Shown here piece after piece: positions 36,531-49,059 of a stretch of 64,000 nt of DNA. The DNA comes from Mauremys mutica (Eukaryota > Chordata > Testudines > Geoemydidae), in assembly GCF_020497125.1 (NCBI RefSeq), contig NC_059084.1:10939501-11003500 (forward strand), in the 5' to 3' direction. The position numbers and the translations under genes were made by a program. The notes under the pieces were generated by a model, which worked only from the letters and a program-made list of their open reading frames with translations, did no database searches and was not told the DNA's origin. Position 1 is the first letter of the stretch; each line of letters starts with the position of its first letter.

Positions 36531-36763
36531 TTAGCTCCCCACAATGACTTACCACGCAAATGACAGAGGCCAAGACAAGTCGGCTGTTACAAGGATCTTT
36601 ATGGCAGGACATCCCTAAGGGTTTTAATAATATGATTTTTGTATGGAAGAAACATTAACAGAAAGAGATGCTGGTTGTTTTTTATAGAACACTGCACATT
36701 GCATTGCTATTCTATGGATGGAAGCATTGTCAACAGAGGTCTTCCCCTGCTGTGGTGGCTCCA

Positions 36764-36786
36764 CCCCCCCCCCCCCACACACACAC
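36764..36786. repeat. C run and (CA)n
   Basis: A poly-C tract of about 14 followed by about five CA units. Confidence 0.9.
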
Positions 36787-36789
36787 TGT

Positions 36790-39700
36790 AAGGGGCGGGG
36801 ACAGGTGTGCTGGAGCAAAAGTAGGTGGGGCCAGAGAACTTTTGCTCTTTAGCTGGCCTGACATGACTTAGAGCAGCCCCAGCCGGCCCAGAATTGGGAG
36901 AGTGGAAAGGTGGCTTAGAGACAGGTTTCCTCCCTACTCTCCTTCGCTGTACTTCGTATTAATTCAGCGCAGCCAAGGATCTGGCCCAGTCTGAGTAAGA
37001 ATGGCAGAATCCGGCCCCGACTGCTTTGAGCCTCCCAGCTGGACAGGGCTATAGAACTAGCGCATGTGGTGATTTAGTCAAGGACAGGAGCACCCCAGCT
37101 GCAGGGCAGTCCTTTATGTCCCTCTTCTCGCTGGTGCTTTTTACTCTCATTCAAGGTTTCCTATGACTTCATCCTTCTTTCCCCCAGATTTCCACAGTGT
37201 CATGGTTGAAGTTAAAATCAAAACACACACATGTATGCTGCTTGAACTATTCTTTCCTTTTCCAAATCACTCAGACCTCACACCTCTGCAGCAGAACAAA
37301 TGTAATCCAAGGATTGGGTCATAAAATCTTGGAAAATTTTTATTTGAACTGCTGGCATAGCTTCTAGTAGTGCGCTGGGGGCAGCTCTCCTTTCACGTTT
37401 CCCCGGAGCCATATAAAGAATTTCACTCCTGGTGACTGAGCGATAAATGCAGGCCTCATACAGTGCAGGCTCCAGGATGCCAGGTGAGAAACCAGAGAGC
37501 TTGAGATTTTTTTTGCAGTAGATCATCAAGGCACCTTTAAAAAGACACCGATTTCCGGTGTCACCTTGTCTCTCTCACCTTTCTTCCACCCGTTCTCTAA
37601 GGAACTGAAAGGTGTTGAACATTCCTTGACCCATGCAAACTAAACAAACTGCCCCATTGATGGGAAGAATCCTGTCTCTAGCTAGCTTTCACTGTCTGCC
37701 TTGGAGGCAGGTAACAGCTGTGCGTATATTCTTTTGCAATGGGATTCTGTAACAGCGTTGTAGATTGCCGGCCGTTTGATTACATGGTCATACAGAGGCT
37801 GTCAGTAAGGTGAAAACAACTGGCAAACATGTTTATTTTCTTATCTGGTTTATATTCCATTGCCACAGAACTCAATGTGCTCTAGTGAAGACATTTCTCC
37901 TGTTATCTGGGGAAAGAAAGTGACTTTGCAATTCAGTGCTCTCTTTTTCCTTCTAGAAGCCGGCAGTGCACGCTTGACCTTTGAGGAATATGAGCTGAGA
38001 GGAGTCAGGTTAAAATATGTGGTCTTGATCCTTTAGTCTTCACTCAGGAAGTACTCTTGTTGACTCACTCTACCATTCATTATCTTATGCACTTTTATCA
38101 TGTCCTCAGGCAGTGATGGAGCAACTGCGCAGCCACTGCTATAGTCTCAGGGCTGCAGTAGTGTCCACAGACCTTGTGCTCCTTTCCATCTGGTGCTTTG
38201 GCCAGTGGATCTTCAAAGGTATGGCTCCACTGGCCATGCCCAGCACGTCACCCCCAGGTTGCTCCAGCCTATGGGGGGCCAATGAGAGAGCTGCAGTGGA
38301 GCAGCACTCAGTAGTATGTAGGGGGAACAGAAGAACTGCAGCTATTGAGATGTATTTGAAGCCTTCAGCAGCCTTTCCTCGACCCCTAAGCTTGATTTGA
38401 CTCTAAGTCATTCAAACACCAATGTGCTTGGATCCAGCACTTCCCTTCTGTGACCCCATTTGTTGCTGATGTGAGAATAAAGCAAAAGAGAGTTTACTGA
38501 AACTGCAGTCCCTAGAAATGCCAGCTGGGGGCCATGTGACTGTCCTGCGGAGAGCAGGATGGAGAATTGTTAGCCTATGTAAAGTCACACTCACCCAGAC
38601 TATGCTAAATGCCAACACGCACCTGCAGGAATATTAATGGATGAGCCACACCTAGGGCCATGTCCTGCAGTCCCCGCACAGCCCCCTGTGACTCATCACT
38701 AACCTTCCTCACCTTATGTGAAGGGCTGTTGACAGAATGAAAACTGCCATGGAGAAGTAATGAACTACTCTGCAGATAGATTCCTGAATGCACAGTCAAT
38801 CTCGTCCCTTAGCAAATGAAATCTGCCTCTTGCTCTGTATGAACCAAATATGCGATTTTTTTTTGGTCTGTCCTATGCTGTAACACTTTAACACCTCCCA
38901 GTCCTTTGACAGTGTGTGAGACATTCCACCCCTGGTCTGCATGAGCAGTCTAGCAATCCCATCTAGCCTGAAGTCAGAACACGTCTTTCCTTAGCCACTT
39001 GTATGAATCTCTCAGGCACTTTTATCCTGTACTATGATTTGTTTGCCTTTTACTTTGCTGAAAGCCATACTTAGTTGGACAAGCCTTTCCTAAGAATACT
39101 GTCTTTCCAATCCCCAAACTCACCTTCTTTCTCTGTCTTCTGAACCTTTGTCATAATGCCATTTGTGAAACTAAGTACTCAGTAGTGCACAAAACGTTCC
39201 TAAAGTAACCAGACTAGGGGAACCGTTATCTCTTTTGACTTCTAACTGACTCCCTGGCCAGTGTATTCTAGGGCCCTGTTTGCCTTTTGTGCAAGTTCTG
39301 TTGCTGTTGCCAACTGTTCTGTTTCCTTTTTAGTTTCCTCAAGAAGAAGTCCATCCAAAGTACATTTTGCCTTTTTATTGGTCCTCCCCAGATGTGTAGC
39401 CTTTCATTTACTGACATTGACTCCATATGCCAATCTCATCAGAGTGTGCAAACTTCAGAAAAGTTACCCGTAGCACTCCCTTGATGAGTCAACTTCTATT
39501 TTCCAGGACATATCTCCTCATGTTCCCATTTCCCACAAGCATCACCACACCTTCTCCCATGCAGCCTCTGTACCTGGAATGGCCTGCCTATCCTATGCAA
39601 CAGAGAGCTGCCCCCTCCTCCTTCAAATCCCTTCTCAACACACACCTTTCCCCCCCTCCAATGATCCTCTAATTAATGTCCTTTAAAACATTACATTGAA

Positions 39701-39895
39701 TATAGACCGTGAAAAGGAACTACCATGATGCACACAGCACTACCCACCCAGACAGCTCCATCACCTAGGCACTTGCCCCATTTCTGGGAGTTCAGCAGTC
39801 AGAAAAAATGACCTTCTTCTGTGTATTAACTGTGGTGTCCATTCTTGGACTCAGTTTAGATTGTAAATTCTTTGGAGCTTTATTCCGGGGGTGGG
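36790..39895. other. Unique non-coding sequence
   Basis: No gene or known transposon is recognised. Frames near 37278-37529, 38113-38400 and 39261-39672 lack recognisable domains. Confidence 0.4.
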
Positions 39896-39903
39896 GTGGG
39901 GGT

Positions 39904-39963
39904 GATCCAAAGCCCATTTAACTCAATGGCAATCTTTCTGTTGACGTAAATGGGCTTTGGATC
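39904..39963. repeat. Perfect 17-bp inverted repeat (hairpin family)
   Basis: GATCCAAAGCCCATTTA at 39904-39920 is exactly complementary to 39947-39963, with 'actcaatggcaatctttctg' in the loop region. The exact arms suggest a young copy or gene conversion between the arms. Confidence 0.7.
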
Positions 39964-39969
39964 AGGCTC

Positions 39970-41220
39970 TATACCAGTTGGGTGGAGTGTGGAGTGGCTA
40001 GGGAGGTAAAGTCCACCTCTGCCACCCGAGGCCAGTGAGCAGGTCTGCTGACCCTGCAGGGTGGAAGAGCAGCTGTAGCCAGTTCCTACTTTGTAAATAC
40101 AGATTCTGTGGCCCCCCTCCAGCCTGTCACCCCCTCTCAGTCTGCTGTCTGTGTGGGGGCTAGGTCAGTGATGGCTGCAGTCCCTTTCCCGCTCTTGTGG
40201 CAAGGGGTGTCTTGTGCTGGCAACTCTGCACCATGGGCGAATTTCACCCTGATGTTTGCCGGCAATGCTCAGAGGAAAGGAGGAAGGATTCAGAGGTCTA
40301 TTACTGAATGGAATGGTTAACCAAACAAAGGCAGAGAGCTCCACCCCCCCTTTCGCTGTCGGCCTCCTATGACATGGATGGAATCTTCAAGGTTCCTCCG
40401 CTGCGGTCAGAACAGGTGTGACCCATTTTTGCCAGGCTTTTGCTTAAAAAGACAAATAAAATTAGCAGTGCTGGTGAGATGTCTTGGACATGGGAAGTAC
40501 TCAGTCTCTGGTCTTGTGCCTCATGACACACCGGAAGCATGATGATATCTGGGAACATATGCACCATGTCAAGTGTTAGTCTTTCCTTACGGATCAGTCT
40601 TTACTTACGGGTCTGTTCTTCCACCGTGGCACATGTGTAACTCCTCTTGACATTAATAGGATTTACATGTGCATATAGACAAAAGAAATATGGAATAGGG
40701 CCTCCACAGTTAAAGCCTGAAAGATGCTTTCCATTCGAAGTTCTATTTCTGCCTTGCTCGCAACAAAGCAAAGCAAGAAAATCTCCCTTTGTTGTGAAAT
40801 TTTTTATTGACCCATGCACAGTAAAACTTGCCTTAGGCAACCATCCAATGGACTAGTGAAATATTAGTTGCCTGTTAGAGAGGATCTTTAACTACTTGTC
40901 AACGAAAATTATACTGGGATCCTAGAGGATGCAATAAAGTTGTCCCCTAGGTTAAGAGTTTGCCAACTGGAGGTGATGTTTAGTGTAAGTGTCACTCAGC
41001 ATATATATCACATATGCTAATTTTCTGCAAATAATTCCTGATTTCCAGTGGACCTTAAATCAGTCTTTAGCTGCTTAAAACTTTATTTCACACGGAGGTC
41101 TTTTGGCAACATGGAGTTGCTTGGAACAAATTAGCAGAGAGTTATTTTCAGGGATTCACTTAGGAGCTTGTGAATGGAATGTGACATTTTTAGCAAATGG
41201 TACAGTTTCTTCTTCTTTTA
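39970..41220. other. Unique non-coding sequence
   Basis: No gene or clear repeat is seen; short frames in this part match nothing recognisable. Confidence 0.35.
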
Positions 41221-41227
41221 CTGAATA

Positions 41228-41560
41228 GAAGGCTGGTCAGATGGTTAAGGCACAAGACTCAGTTTAAGGAAATCTGGGTTGGATTCCTAGCTCTACTGCA
41301 GATTTGCAGTATGACACTAGATATATCATTTAATTCCTCTGTGCCTTAATTTCCCATCTATAAAATGGGGACTACCTTTTTCCATCTTGTCTATTTAGGT
41401 GTGAATTTTCATAGGTGACCAAATCCTGTCACTTTTTAATGGGATTTGGGCATCTAAGTTTAGGTTCTTTTGGCAATACCAGGTTTAGCTTGCAAATTCT
41501 TCAGAGCAAGGACTATTTGTATGGACAGCACCTAGTCCCACAGGGACCCAAAAGTTTTAC
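41228..41560 (+). repeat. MIR-type CORE-SINE, split
   Basis: The head ('ggttaaggcacaagactcag'), core ('gtgccttaatttcccatcta', 'aaaatggggactacc') and tail ('cttcagagcaaggactattt', 'gcacctagtcccacagggac') are present. About 100 bp of unmatched sequence separates core and tail. Confidence 0.7.
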
Positions 41561-42300
41561 CTTACAAATGACAGTGTTTCAATCCCAGTGCTCATTACAA
41601 TGGAATTAGTTTGTGTATTTGTGTGCATGTGACAAATTCATCTATGTACTGGCTGCATATTCTTAAGAAGGTGCTTACTCAAATGCACACATAAAATGTT
41701 TGCAAACCTCTAGCCAATTTTCCTGGCCCTTTATTTGGTAGATTCGATTATTCACACTGCTTTACTATGTGTGGTTCTAGCTCGGTTTAGAAAACGTGAT
41801 GGACTGGTGGATTGGGCCATTTTTCTCTTTACACATATAATATGGACTATTTCCTCCCTCTGGGCACTTGACTGTTTTAAATCAAGATATCTTTGTTCAC
41901 GGAGACTAGGAAATATTCTTATAAAATGTCTTATTTCTTCCTTAAACTTATATAAATGTACTTTATTGGACAAGAGGAAAACATAACATGTAGCTTGTGT
42001 GGGTAACCCACTGTGTGATTAAGAATATAATATGCAGAACTTCCCCATAATAGGTCCCTTTATAAAAGACTATTGTTCTCTGGCTCCCACTCCATGCTAA
42101 ACTCCCTTACACACTCTTCATTATACTTGTTCCCAAGATCAGACTCATAGGCAAGGAGTATGGCATATTACCGGACTGCTATTGAATGGGCTATGTTGAT
42201 AAATGGAAGGGAAAACATGCTATATTGGTTTGGCTTCCTGTAAAATCAAGGCTGATACTGTAAGTCTGTCTATAGGGTCAGGACCAGTGCTATAAGGGCA

Positions 42301-42357
42301 TGATCCAAAGCCCATTAAAATCAATGGAAAGGCTCCCATTGATTTCAGTGGGCTTTT
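42301..42357. repeat. Hairpin repeat, TGATCCAAAGCCCATT type
   Basis: Its left arm starts with the same GATCCAAAGCCCATT arm as the copy at 39904, with the centre 'ctcccattgatttcagtggg'. The two are clearly one subfamily. Confidence 0.6.
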
Positions 42358-42792
42358 TATTGGTCCCTAAATGCAGAGCTCACAGCTGCATTGGATCCTT
42401 TATGGCACCCCAAAATAGAAGTTGACTCTTCACTCCTTGAGACATGTCTGCTGGCCCCTGGCATGATGCCCCTGGGAATTCTTTCCTGCTCCCTTGTGCA
42501 GTGGAGTCTGAGGCATAGGGTTTGCTGCGCACATAAAAAATTCAAAAGGAAGCACTGGGGTGGGCCTCAGCATGGGTGTAGTTGGGCTGCAAGCCAGGGA
42601 GGACATGAAGGCAGCAGGGGAGTGGGTATGGGTAAGGGTGGAGGAATAAGCTAGCCACTAATAATGAAGGGAGGTTATACCACCCGCAATGAGAAGAGTC
42701 CCAACCCCAGCACTTCTTACAAGTTCTCTAAACCTCTTGAACTCCTGCATGGCCCTGGCTGAAAGCTTCATGGGCCCACAGATTTCATAGTG

Positions 42793-43107
42793 TGTTGCGT
42801 TACATGCGGGCCGGATAAAGCACAACAACCAATATGATTGCAAGCAGAATCGTTTATTATTTACAATGCATCATATTATATAGGCTTCTCCATATTAGCA
42901 AACGTCAGACACACCAACATTACATTGCTGCTGATTGGTTCTTTGTCCGATACACACACTTTTCACACGCATGGCCCTTTGCTTACTAATTTCCCATTTC
43001 CCATGCAACTCATCTGATTTATGGACTTGTTTATCACCTTGAAACCGATCCCAGCTAGGCCACCTGGCGTCTGCCTCCCTCTGGCAGTTCCCTACTTTCT
43101 CACAACA
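42793..43107 (-). mobile_element. Solo LTR of an endogenous retrovirus-like element
   Basis: On the minus strand the segment begins TGTTGTGAGA and ends GCAACA, giving TG...CA ends with a short TGTTG/CAACA inverted repeat. A TATATAA box lies at 42882-42876. AATAAA (42858-42853) follows about 20 bp later, then a short R/U5-like part. This close spacing resembles alpharetrovirus-type LTRs. No internal region, primer-binding site or coding part is seen on either side, hence 'solo'. I found no target duplication. This is an old, non-coding relic. Confidence 0.65.
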
Positions 43108-43244
43108 ACTTTATCTCACCCCACTGTCCTTGATGTCCGCTGCCGTAACTTTCCACCAAGGCAGCATAGGGAAGATGCAACCCCACAATAGTGCTGGCTC
43201 TGTTCAGAGTCACGGTGCCTTATATAATATAACTGTTCTGCTCT

Positions 43245-43474
43245 GCAACAGTCAGGGCCGGCTCCAGGCACCAGCTTATCAAGCAGGTGGATGGGGCGGC
43301 AACTCCGGAAGGGGGCGGCACTTTCAGGTATTCGGCGGCAATTCGGTGGAGGGTCCCTCACTCCCGCTCGGAGCGAAAGACCTCCCGCTGAATTGCTGCA
43401 GATCACCATCGCGGCTTTTTTTTTTTTTGGCTGCTTGGGGCGGCAAAACCCCTGGAGCCGGCCCTGGCAACAGT
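43245..43474. mobile_element. 214-bp TIR element with exact 8-bp duplication
   Basis: The element is 43253-43466, with 16-bp inverted termini CAGGGCCGGCTCCAGG and flanking GCAACAGT at 43245-43252 and 43467-43474. A 12-13 T run occurs at about 43418. The same family occurs at 60791-61332, where it is interrupted. Confidence 0.9.
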
Positions 43475-43479
43475 ACACA

Positions 43480-45780
43480 TTAACTGCCCAACTGCTCAAT
43501 AAATAAGGTAAGACAACGTTGCCAGCATCTTAGAACTGAGCAAAAGTTTATGGGGCATTGGCTAATGCCTTAGGTTGATATCTTATCTTTTGTGCTAAGA
43601 AAAAAAAATCTCTAACTGAAATACAGAATCATTTTTATAGTCAGCAAATATGTTGCACTTGGATCCTTTGTGAAAAATGGTTTTAGCTTGAAATATATTA
43701 CTCCAACATAGGATATAAAAGAAAAACAAGGGCTTATTGTTGAAGGACGCAGTGTAATTAATAGTTTTATTTTACTGTGTTAAAGGTGCTAAAATAAGAT
43801 CAAGATAATCAAGTCAAAGTACAAACATTATTGCCAACCCCAAACATTACAAAATCATGAGCCAGGAGCCAAAAACCGTGAGATTGGCCTAAAAATCATG
43901 TTTTGTTTTGCTCTGAAATACATTTTGGGTTCTTTTTATTTGCCTTTTTTTTTTGAGCTTTTAGGGTGCATGTGGGTCATATTTCTCAGCTTTTCTATGC
44001 TAGCTTTTCTAAACAGGTTGTGAATCTGCTATATCTAGCTATCCATCTTGTTGGTTTATAGAAAATTCTGTTTGGGATAATCTCTAGGAGGGCGTAGAGG
44101 TTAATGTGATATGCAAAACCCCAAGAAGCACCAAACATTCAATGAATTCCATGGAGTTACACCATGGATAAATTTGGCCCAATCTATGAACTAAAAAAAA
44201 AAGTGAAATTTTAAAACAATAATTGTAATGACAAGTAGGGTTTTCTATGTTATTAGGGCCCTTTTCAGACAATAGTCTTTAAACTTTATGCCCGTGCTGC
44301 ATGTGTTCAAAGGTAAATCTGACCGCAGCCCATGCGGTACATAAACAAGCCATATTTTTAAGCACAGTGTGAAAGGTGGGGGCTGACATTCCCACTATCA
44401 GTGTTTCATGCATGAATTATGAGCCATCGTAAAACATTTTCATATTGCAACAATGAAAACTGAAGCTGCTCTGTGGTCGTCTTGTTTGAGCTGATAGCTA
44501 ACTGAGCATTCTTTGTTATGTTTAGTTGTGGAAAAAAAGGGGAATTAAATTACTAATATTTTTGAATTCTGACATTACTTCTTGTAACTTTCTGGCAAAG
44601 AAAGAACATTTTCTACAGTTGTGTATGGAGTTACTGGATAAAGATATTAAATATTAGCTTATGGGGAGTTGCAATGGTTTTAAATGTTCAGAGCGGTTCA
44701 AGGAGTTCTGGAGGGGCTGAACTGAGTTGTCCATGGAGCAGCTAAACAAGTAGCTTCACTCAAACTGAGAAGCTTTCAGGAAATATGGTACTATGTATTT
44801 TAGTTAGTCTCCACCATAATGTTTTCCATACAGTCTGTTCTCATGAGGGCCTTTTCATTTTCTTTAACTAGTTTGTTCAGGATAATGCTGGGTGTTGAAT
44901 CTGTTAGGATAAAGTCAGAGGTCTACCAGGCATTCCTTCCAATTCAAAACATATGAGATTAAACAAAGACACGCAACATGAGTAATACAAATAAAGCAAA
45001 GACGGAGGTCAGCTTAGAGTCTTGTTTATTAAACAATAAATTTGATCTATTTTATTTAGAGGACAAGTATCCCTTATGGGTTCTTTGATACAGCATAGCT
45101 GGGTGGAGACGCCATACGTATTAGCTCTGTCTCTGTCAGGAGGCAGCTCTCTCATGGTTTTTGATAAATACTTCAAATTTAGGCCCTGATCCTGAAAGGT
45201 GCTGTACTCCCTGAACTTCCATTGGTTTTGCTAGACTCACCTCATGGAATTGAGGATGGATAAAAAGGGATTGGTTTTGACTGCGCAAAACATCATTGGT
45301 TACGTTTTGGAAAATCTAAACTGGGGAGGTTCTGATCTGGTTTCCCTTTACCCACCCTCTCAAAGCTTGGTGTTTGGATAAATGGTTCTGACTGTGGTTC
45401 ACTTCTGTTTTAAACAGAGGTGAGGCAAAATCAGCAGTGGCTTTGGTTTTGAAAAACCTTATCAGCCCAGTTTTTGTTTTAAAAAAGCAAAACCAAGGTT
45501 GGTTTGGATCCAGATCTGACCAGTTCCAGCCCCTCTCTAACATAAACCGCAGAAATGCATCTGAAGTGGCTTGGCAGATGCACACGTAATTGCCATTCAG
45601 AAGATCTGGGTTCAGAAAATAGTAGTAGGCCACTGTCATCAAAACACGTGCTTAGCTGGGGGAGGTGCAGGGGGCGGAATGGCAACATCAGTCCTAGAGC
45701 CATTTGAAATGAATCTGTTGAATAGCATCATAGGAAGCTGTAATTTGAGTTTAGCCCTATTGACATTTCTTATAATTAAG
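43480..45780. other. Unique, AT-rich non-coding sequence
   Basis: No gene is seen. A weak hairpin-type repeat ('ccatggagttacaccatgga') lies near 44150-44200. Confidence 0.35.
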
Positions 45781-45794
45781 TATTTAGAACCTGG

Positions 45795-45985
45795 GAATGG
45801 AAATCCAGTGTTCTGGATTCTAGTCCTGATAGTATCACTGATTTGATCTTGGGCAAGACATTGAATTGCTCTGTTTCTCAGATTCCCTGCCTGTGGAATG
45901 GGACTAATAATGCTTCCTTGCAGAGATGTTGTGAAGCTTAACGAATTACAGTCTGAAAGGCACTTTGAGATGACAGACATCCGTA
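45795..45985 (+). repeat. MIR-like CORE-SINE
   Basis: 'ggattctagtcctgatagta', 'tgatcttgggcaagacattg', 'gcctgtggaatgggactaat' and 'ttgtgaagcttaacgaatta' follow the MIR order in plus orientation. Confidence 0.7.
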
Positions 45986-46140
45986 TGGGAACAGTGTATT
46001 CAAAACATATGAATGAGAGATTGTTACTTATGCTGTGACTTTTAATGATGTCCATGAGAAAAGTCACAGATAGTAAATATCAATTCAGAGTTTCCTCACT
46101 TCTGCTTTAAATTGTTCCATAAAGCATGAAGATCACAGCT

Positions 46141-46219
46141 GGGATTTTCAAAGAGGCCTAAGGGATTTTCAGTGGAAGTTGGGTGCCTAACTCCTTTAGG
46201 CTCCTTTGAAACTTCCAGA
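46141..46219. repeat. Hairpin repeat, GGATTTTCAAAG type
   Basis: 'gggattttcaaagaggccta' and 'ctttaggctcctttgaaact' are the arms, around 'agtggaagttgggtgcctaa'. A related but distinct arm sequence uses the same architecture as 22629. Confidence 0.55.
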
Positions 46220-46739
46220 TGAAGTTATCCCTGTATACCTAGCAAATTTAAACATTTTCAAATGGGTGTTCAGGGGATGGAGGTGATTGAACCGTGAATT
46301 GTCACAATAAACAACAAGATATGAAATACCCTGATGAAACGACAACAAACACATCAAGGCAAATTGCACAGTGAAGGGGCCTGATTCTGTTACCCTCAGC
46401 ACCTTGCAGTTCCCATGCTGATTTCAAAGTCAGAGGCACAGGGGTATCGAGGGAAGAACGGGGCCCTGTGGACTGCATGGGCGTAACTGAGAACACAGTT
46501 TGCCTCTCTGTCATTTGTAGAGGATTTGATGCCCCCCCCTGTGTTTTTCCATAAACATGACAAAAATGCATATAACTGCTCAAAGAAACAACCACCTTTG
46601 CAAAGGCTCAATAGAAGGGTCAGTCTATTTTCTGTTCTCTGCTTCACAATATTGTTATGAGCTAGATGAAACATTGTTTTTGGATGAGAACTCACCCTTC
46701 TGTTAACATTACTGTAAGCATAAGACTCATCGAAAATAA

Positions 46740-47110
46740 AAGGTGTGGGTGAGCCCACCCAAGACTTTTGGCCGAGGACTGTTCTGAGTAGTGGGGTGTG
46801 TGTGTGTGAGAAAGAAGAGAGATCACACAGAAACTGAGGTCAGACAAGAACAGATGAGGGAGAGAAACAGGAGCCGCTGAAAGCACGGTAGCTGACTCTG
46901 GAAGACACCTGGAAAGAGGTTTTTAGGTCAGAGGTGCAGGCTGGAATGAGTGCTTTGGGTGCTATGAGCAAAAGAAGCTTTTGCCTGCAATTTGATTCCT
47001 TCTGTGTTCAGAGACATGGGACTTTGTACATTCTTTGTAAATAAACAAACCTGCATCAAAGAAATACCTGACTATCACCAATTTCGACTCTCAACTGGAA
47101 CACACCCAGG
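46740..47110 (+). other. Possible LTR-like segment
   Basis: The stretch contains a (GT)n run and AG-rich sequence, then 'gggactttgtacattctttg' and an AATAAA at about 47039, followed by 'aaacctgcatcaaagaaata'. This resembles the U3-R boundary of a reptile LTR. Both ends are undefined and no target duplication was found. Confidence 0.3.
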
Positions 47111-47114
47111 GCCC

Positions 47115-48525
47115 CAAATTTTGACTAGCTGCTCAGGTAAAAAAGAGGCAACAATATTTTACTTTTGGGAGGGGGTGCGCACCTTAGAACTAATATATAC
47201 ATCTTTGGTGCTTTTACAATGAGTTGATTCTATTCAGCCTCACCAGGTACCAGCGGGAGCGGGAGAGGAACTGAATTTGCAAACTGATGACACATTTATA
47301 CCAGAATTCTAGCGTTATAATATTATTGTATCATTTGACTTACATGTATACTTTGGAATGTTTATAACAACTGTAAATCATAGGCAAGACCAGCCAAAAG
47401 AATTTCATGCAACATTCCAAGCACAACTTGTAAAATAAACACAACAATCACAGAGGAACAACAGGGAAACGTAGCAGCTCCAGAGCAGATGGGAACACCG
47501 GACAAAGCCTTCAGTAAAATCTGTATGAGGATTAGATACATGCAAGAAGATTTTTTTTTCTGCATTGCCATCTGTATTCTACCTTTGCTCTGTGCTAAAG
47601 ACTTCAAAGAACAACGTGTTATCTAGCCAGTATGAATCAAGTATTTATCTGTGGGAGACACGACGTAGCTGACAATACAACGCTTGTTGGTAATGTCAGT
47701 TCACAGTGCTGTTCCCTTCTTTTGTGTGACATCCCAAGTTTCTTGGAAATATCTTGCTTCCTCTGTGTTATGTGACTGTTGAAAAGCCATCTCAGTACAG
47801 TAACACGAACATGACCCCCTAACCAACTTGCCTTCCAAGGCACCTAAAGGAGAATAAAAATTTACTAATTCCTGAACCATAAAATTCTGTGGCTGATTTC
47901 TAACCTATTAACCTTCATTTTTCCTTTTGAGGTTTATGGTCCTTTTATGATTTGGCCAGTGAATTGTAAAATAAACCTTTAAATGCATTCTAGCCAGATA
48001 ACAATCTCATCATTAAAACATCTAGGTTACTTTGTTTGAAGTTAGTCACTATAAAACTCTTTTGGATTCATCAGCACACTTAATAATACCTGTCTTGTTC
48101 TCCATGAAATGGGCAATGTAACAGGATACACCCAATGACTTTATTCCTTCGGCTCCAGTAAAAATGATTGCAAAACTTTTTGTAACTTCCCTTCTCCTTC
48201 AGGGTGAAAGGCTGAAATAGAGTGAAGTCACAAGCTAAATCAATTGTACCATCAAAAGTTAAAAATTAAGCAGATTCTGAGACCAGAAGCATGTTGAGAT
48301 CGAAGTAGTAGAATGTCACGTTTGTCTAGTCTTATTATGCTAAAAAAATGTACTTCAAAAGCAAGTACAATACAGTAACATGGTGAAGGCAGAAATATAT
48401 CAAAACAACTCCAAGGACAGGAATCTGTTTGAATGTTTGTCAATGGAAAGACTCCCACTGACTTCAACAGATTTTGAATCAGTTCCCAGTAAGCCATTAA
48501 CACATTTCGGTTGAGCAGTGTGGAT
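47115..48525. other. Mostly unique non-coding sequence
   Basis: No gene is seen. A degraded hairpin-family segment ('caatggaaagactcccactg') occurs near 48410-48490. Confidence 0.35.
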
Positions 48526-48529
48526 GTCT

Positions 48530-48597
48530 TAAGGGCCTGATTCAAAGTCTGTTGAAGTCAGCGGGAGATTTTCCATTGACTCCAGTTCAGGCCCTTA
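48530..48597. repeat. Hairpin repeat with exact 11-bp arms
   Basis: TAAGGGCCTGA (48530-48540) is the exact complement of TCAGGCCCTTA (48587-48597), bracketing 'gttgaagtcagcgggagatt' and 'ccattgac'. It is directly followed by the TIR element at 48598. Confidence 0.65.
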
Positions 48598-48821
48598 GGG
48601 GATGTCTACACAACAGCTGGGATTGAACTTCCCAGCCCAGGTAGACAGACTCGTGGTGTGGACATTGCAGCTTGGGTTGCAGGTCAGGCTATCAAGCCAG
48701 CGTGACCTCCTTCAGGCTTGAGAACCTGAGCTGCAGCCCGAGCGGCAACATCCACATGGCTATTTTTAGCATCTTTCTCCCTGGGCTGGGAGGTTCGCTC
48801 CCAGCTGCAGTATAGACATAC
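48598..48821. mobile_element. 224-bp TIR element, GTCTACAC family
   Basis: The left terminus from ATGTCTACACAACAGCTGGG and the right terminus are inverted copies, matching at about 32 of 38 positions inward to 'cccagccca'. There is no coding capacity. The target duplication is unclear because the left edge touches a hairpin repeat. Confidence 0.7.
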
Positions 48822-48930
48822 GCAGATTGATCAGAGCAGCCAGCAAGTCTTGCTTCTCAGTTTAGTCATGGTTCCCAAACACAGTGGAAAGGTACGTGAA
48901 GAAGCATCACTCGGCTGGGCCACTTCTCTG

Positions 48931-49053
48931 GTGCCAATCCTGCAAGTGCTTCTGCATGTGCTTAGTTTTATGAGCATAGCCCCACTGTGGTCAGTGGGGC
49001 TGCCCATGTGCTTGACTTTAAGCATGTGAGTAAATGTTTGCAGGATCAGGGGC
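48931..49053. repeat. Long hairpin repeat, AATCCTGCAAG...TGCAGGATC
   Basis: 'ccaatcctgcaagtgcttct' faces 'gtaaatgtttgcaggatcag', and 'gcatgtgcttagttttatga' faces 'cttgactttaagcatgtgag', around 'ccccactgtggtcagtgggg'. It is the longest clear member of this hairpin class in the window. Confidence 0.65.
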
Positions 49054-49059
49054 CAATAC

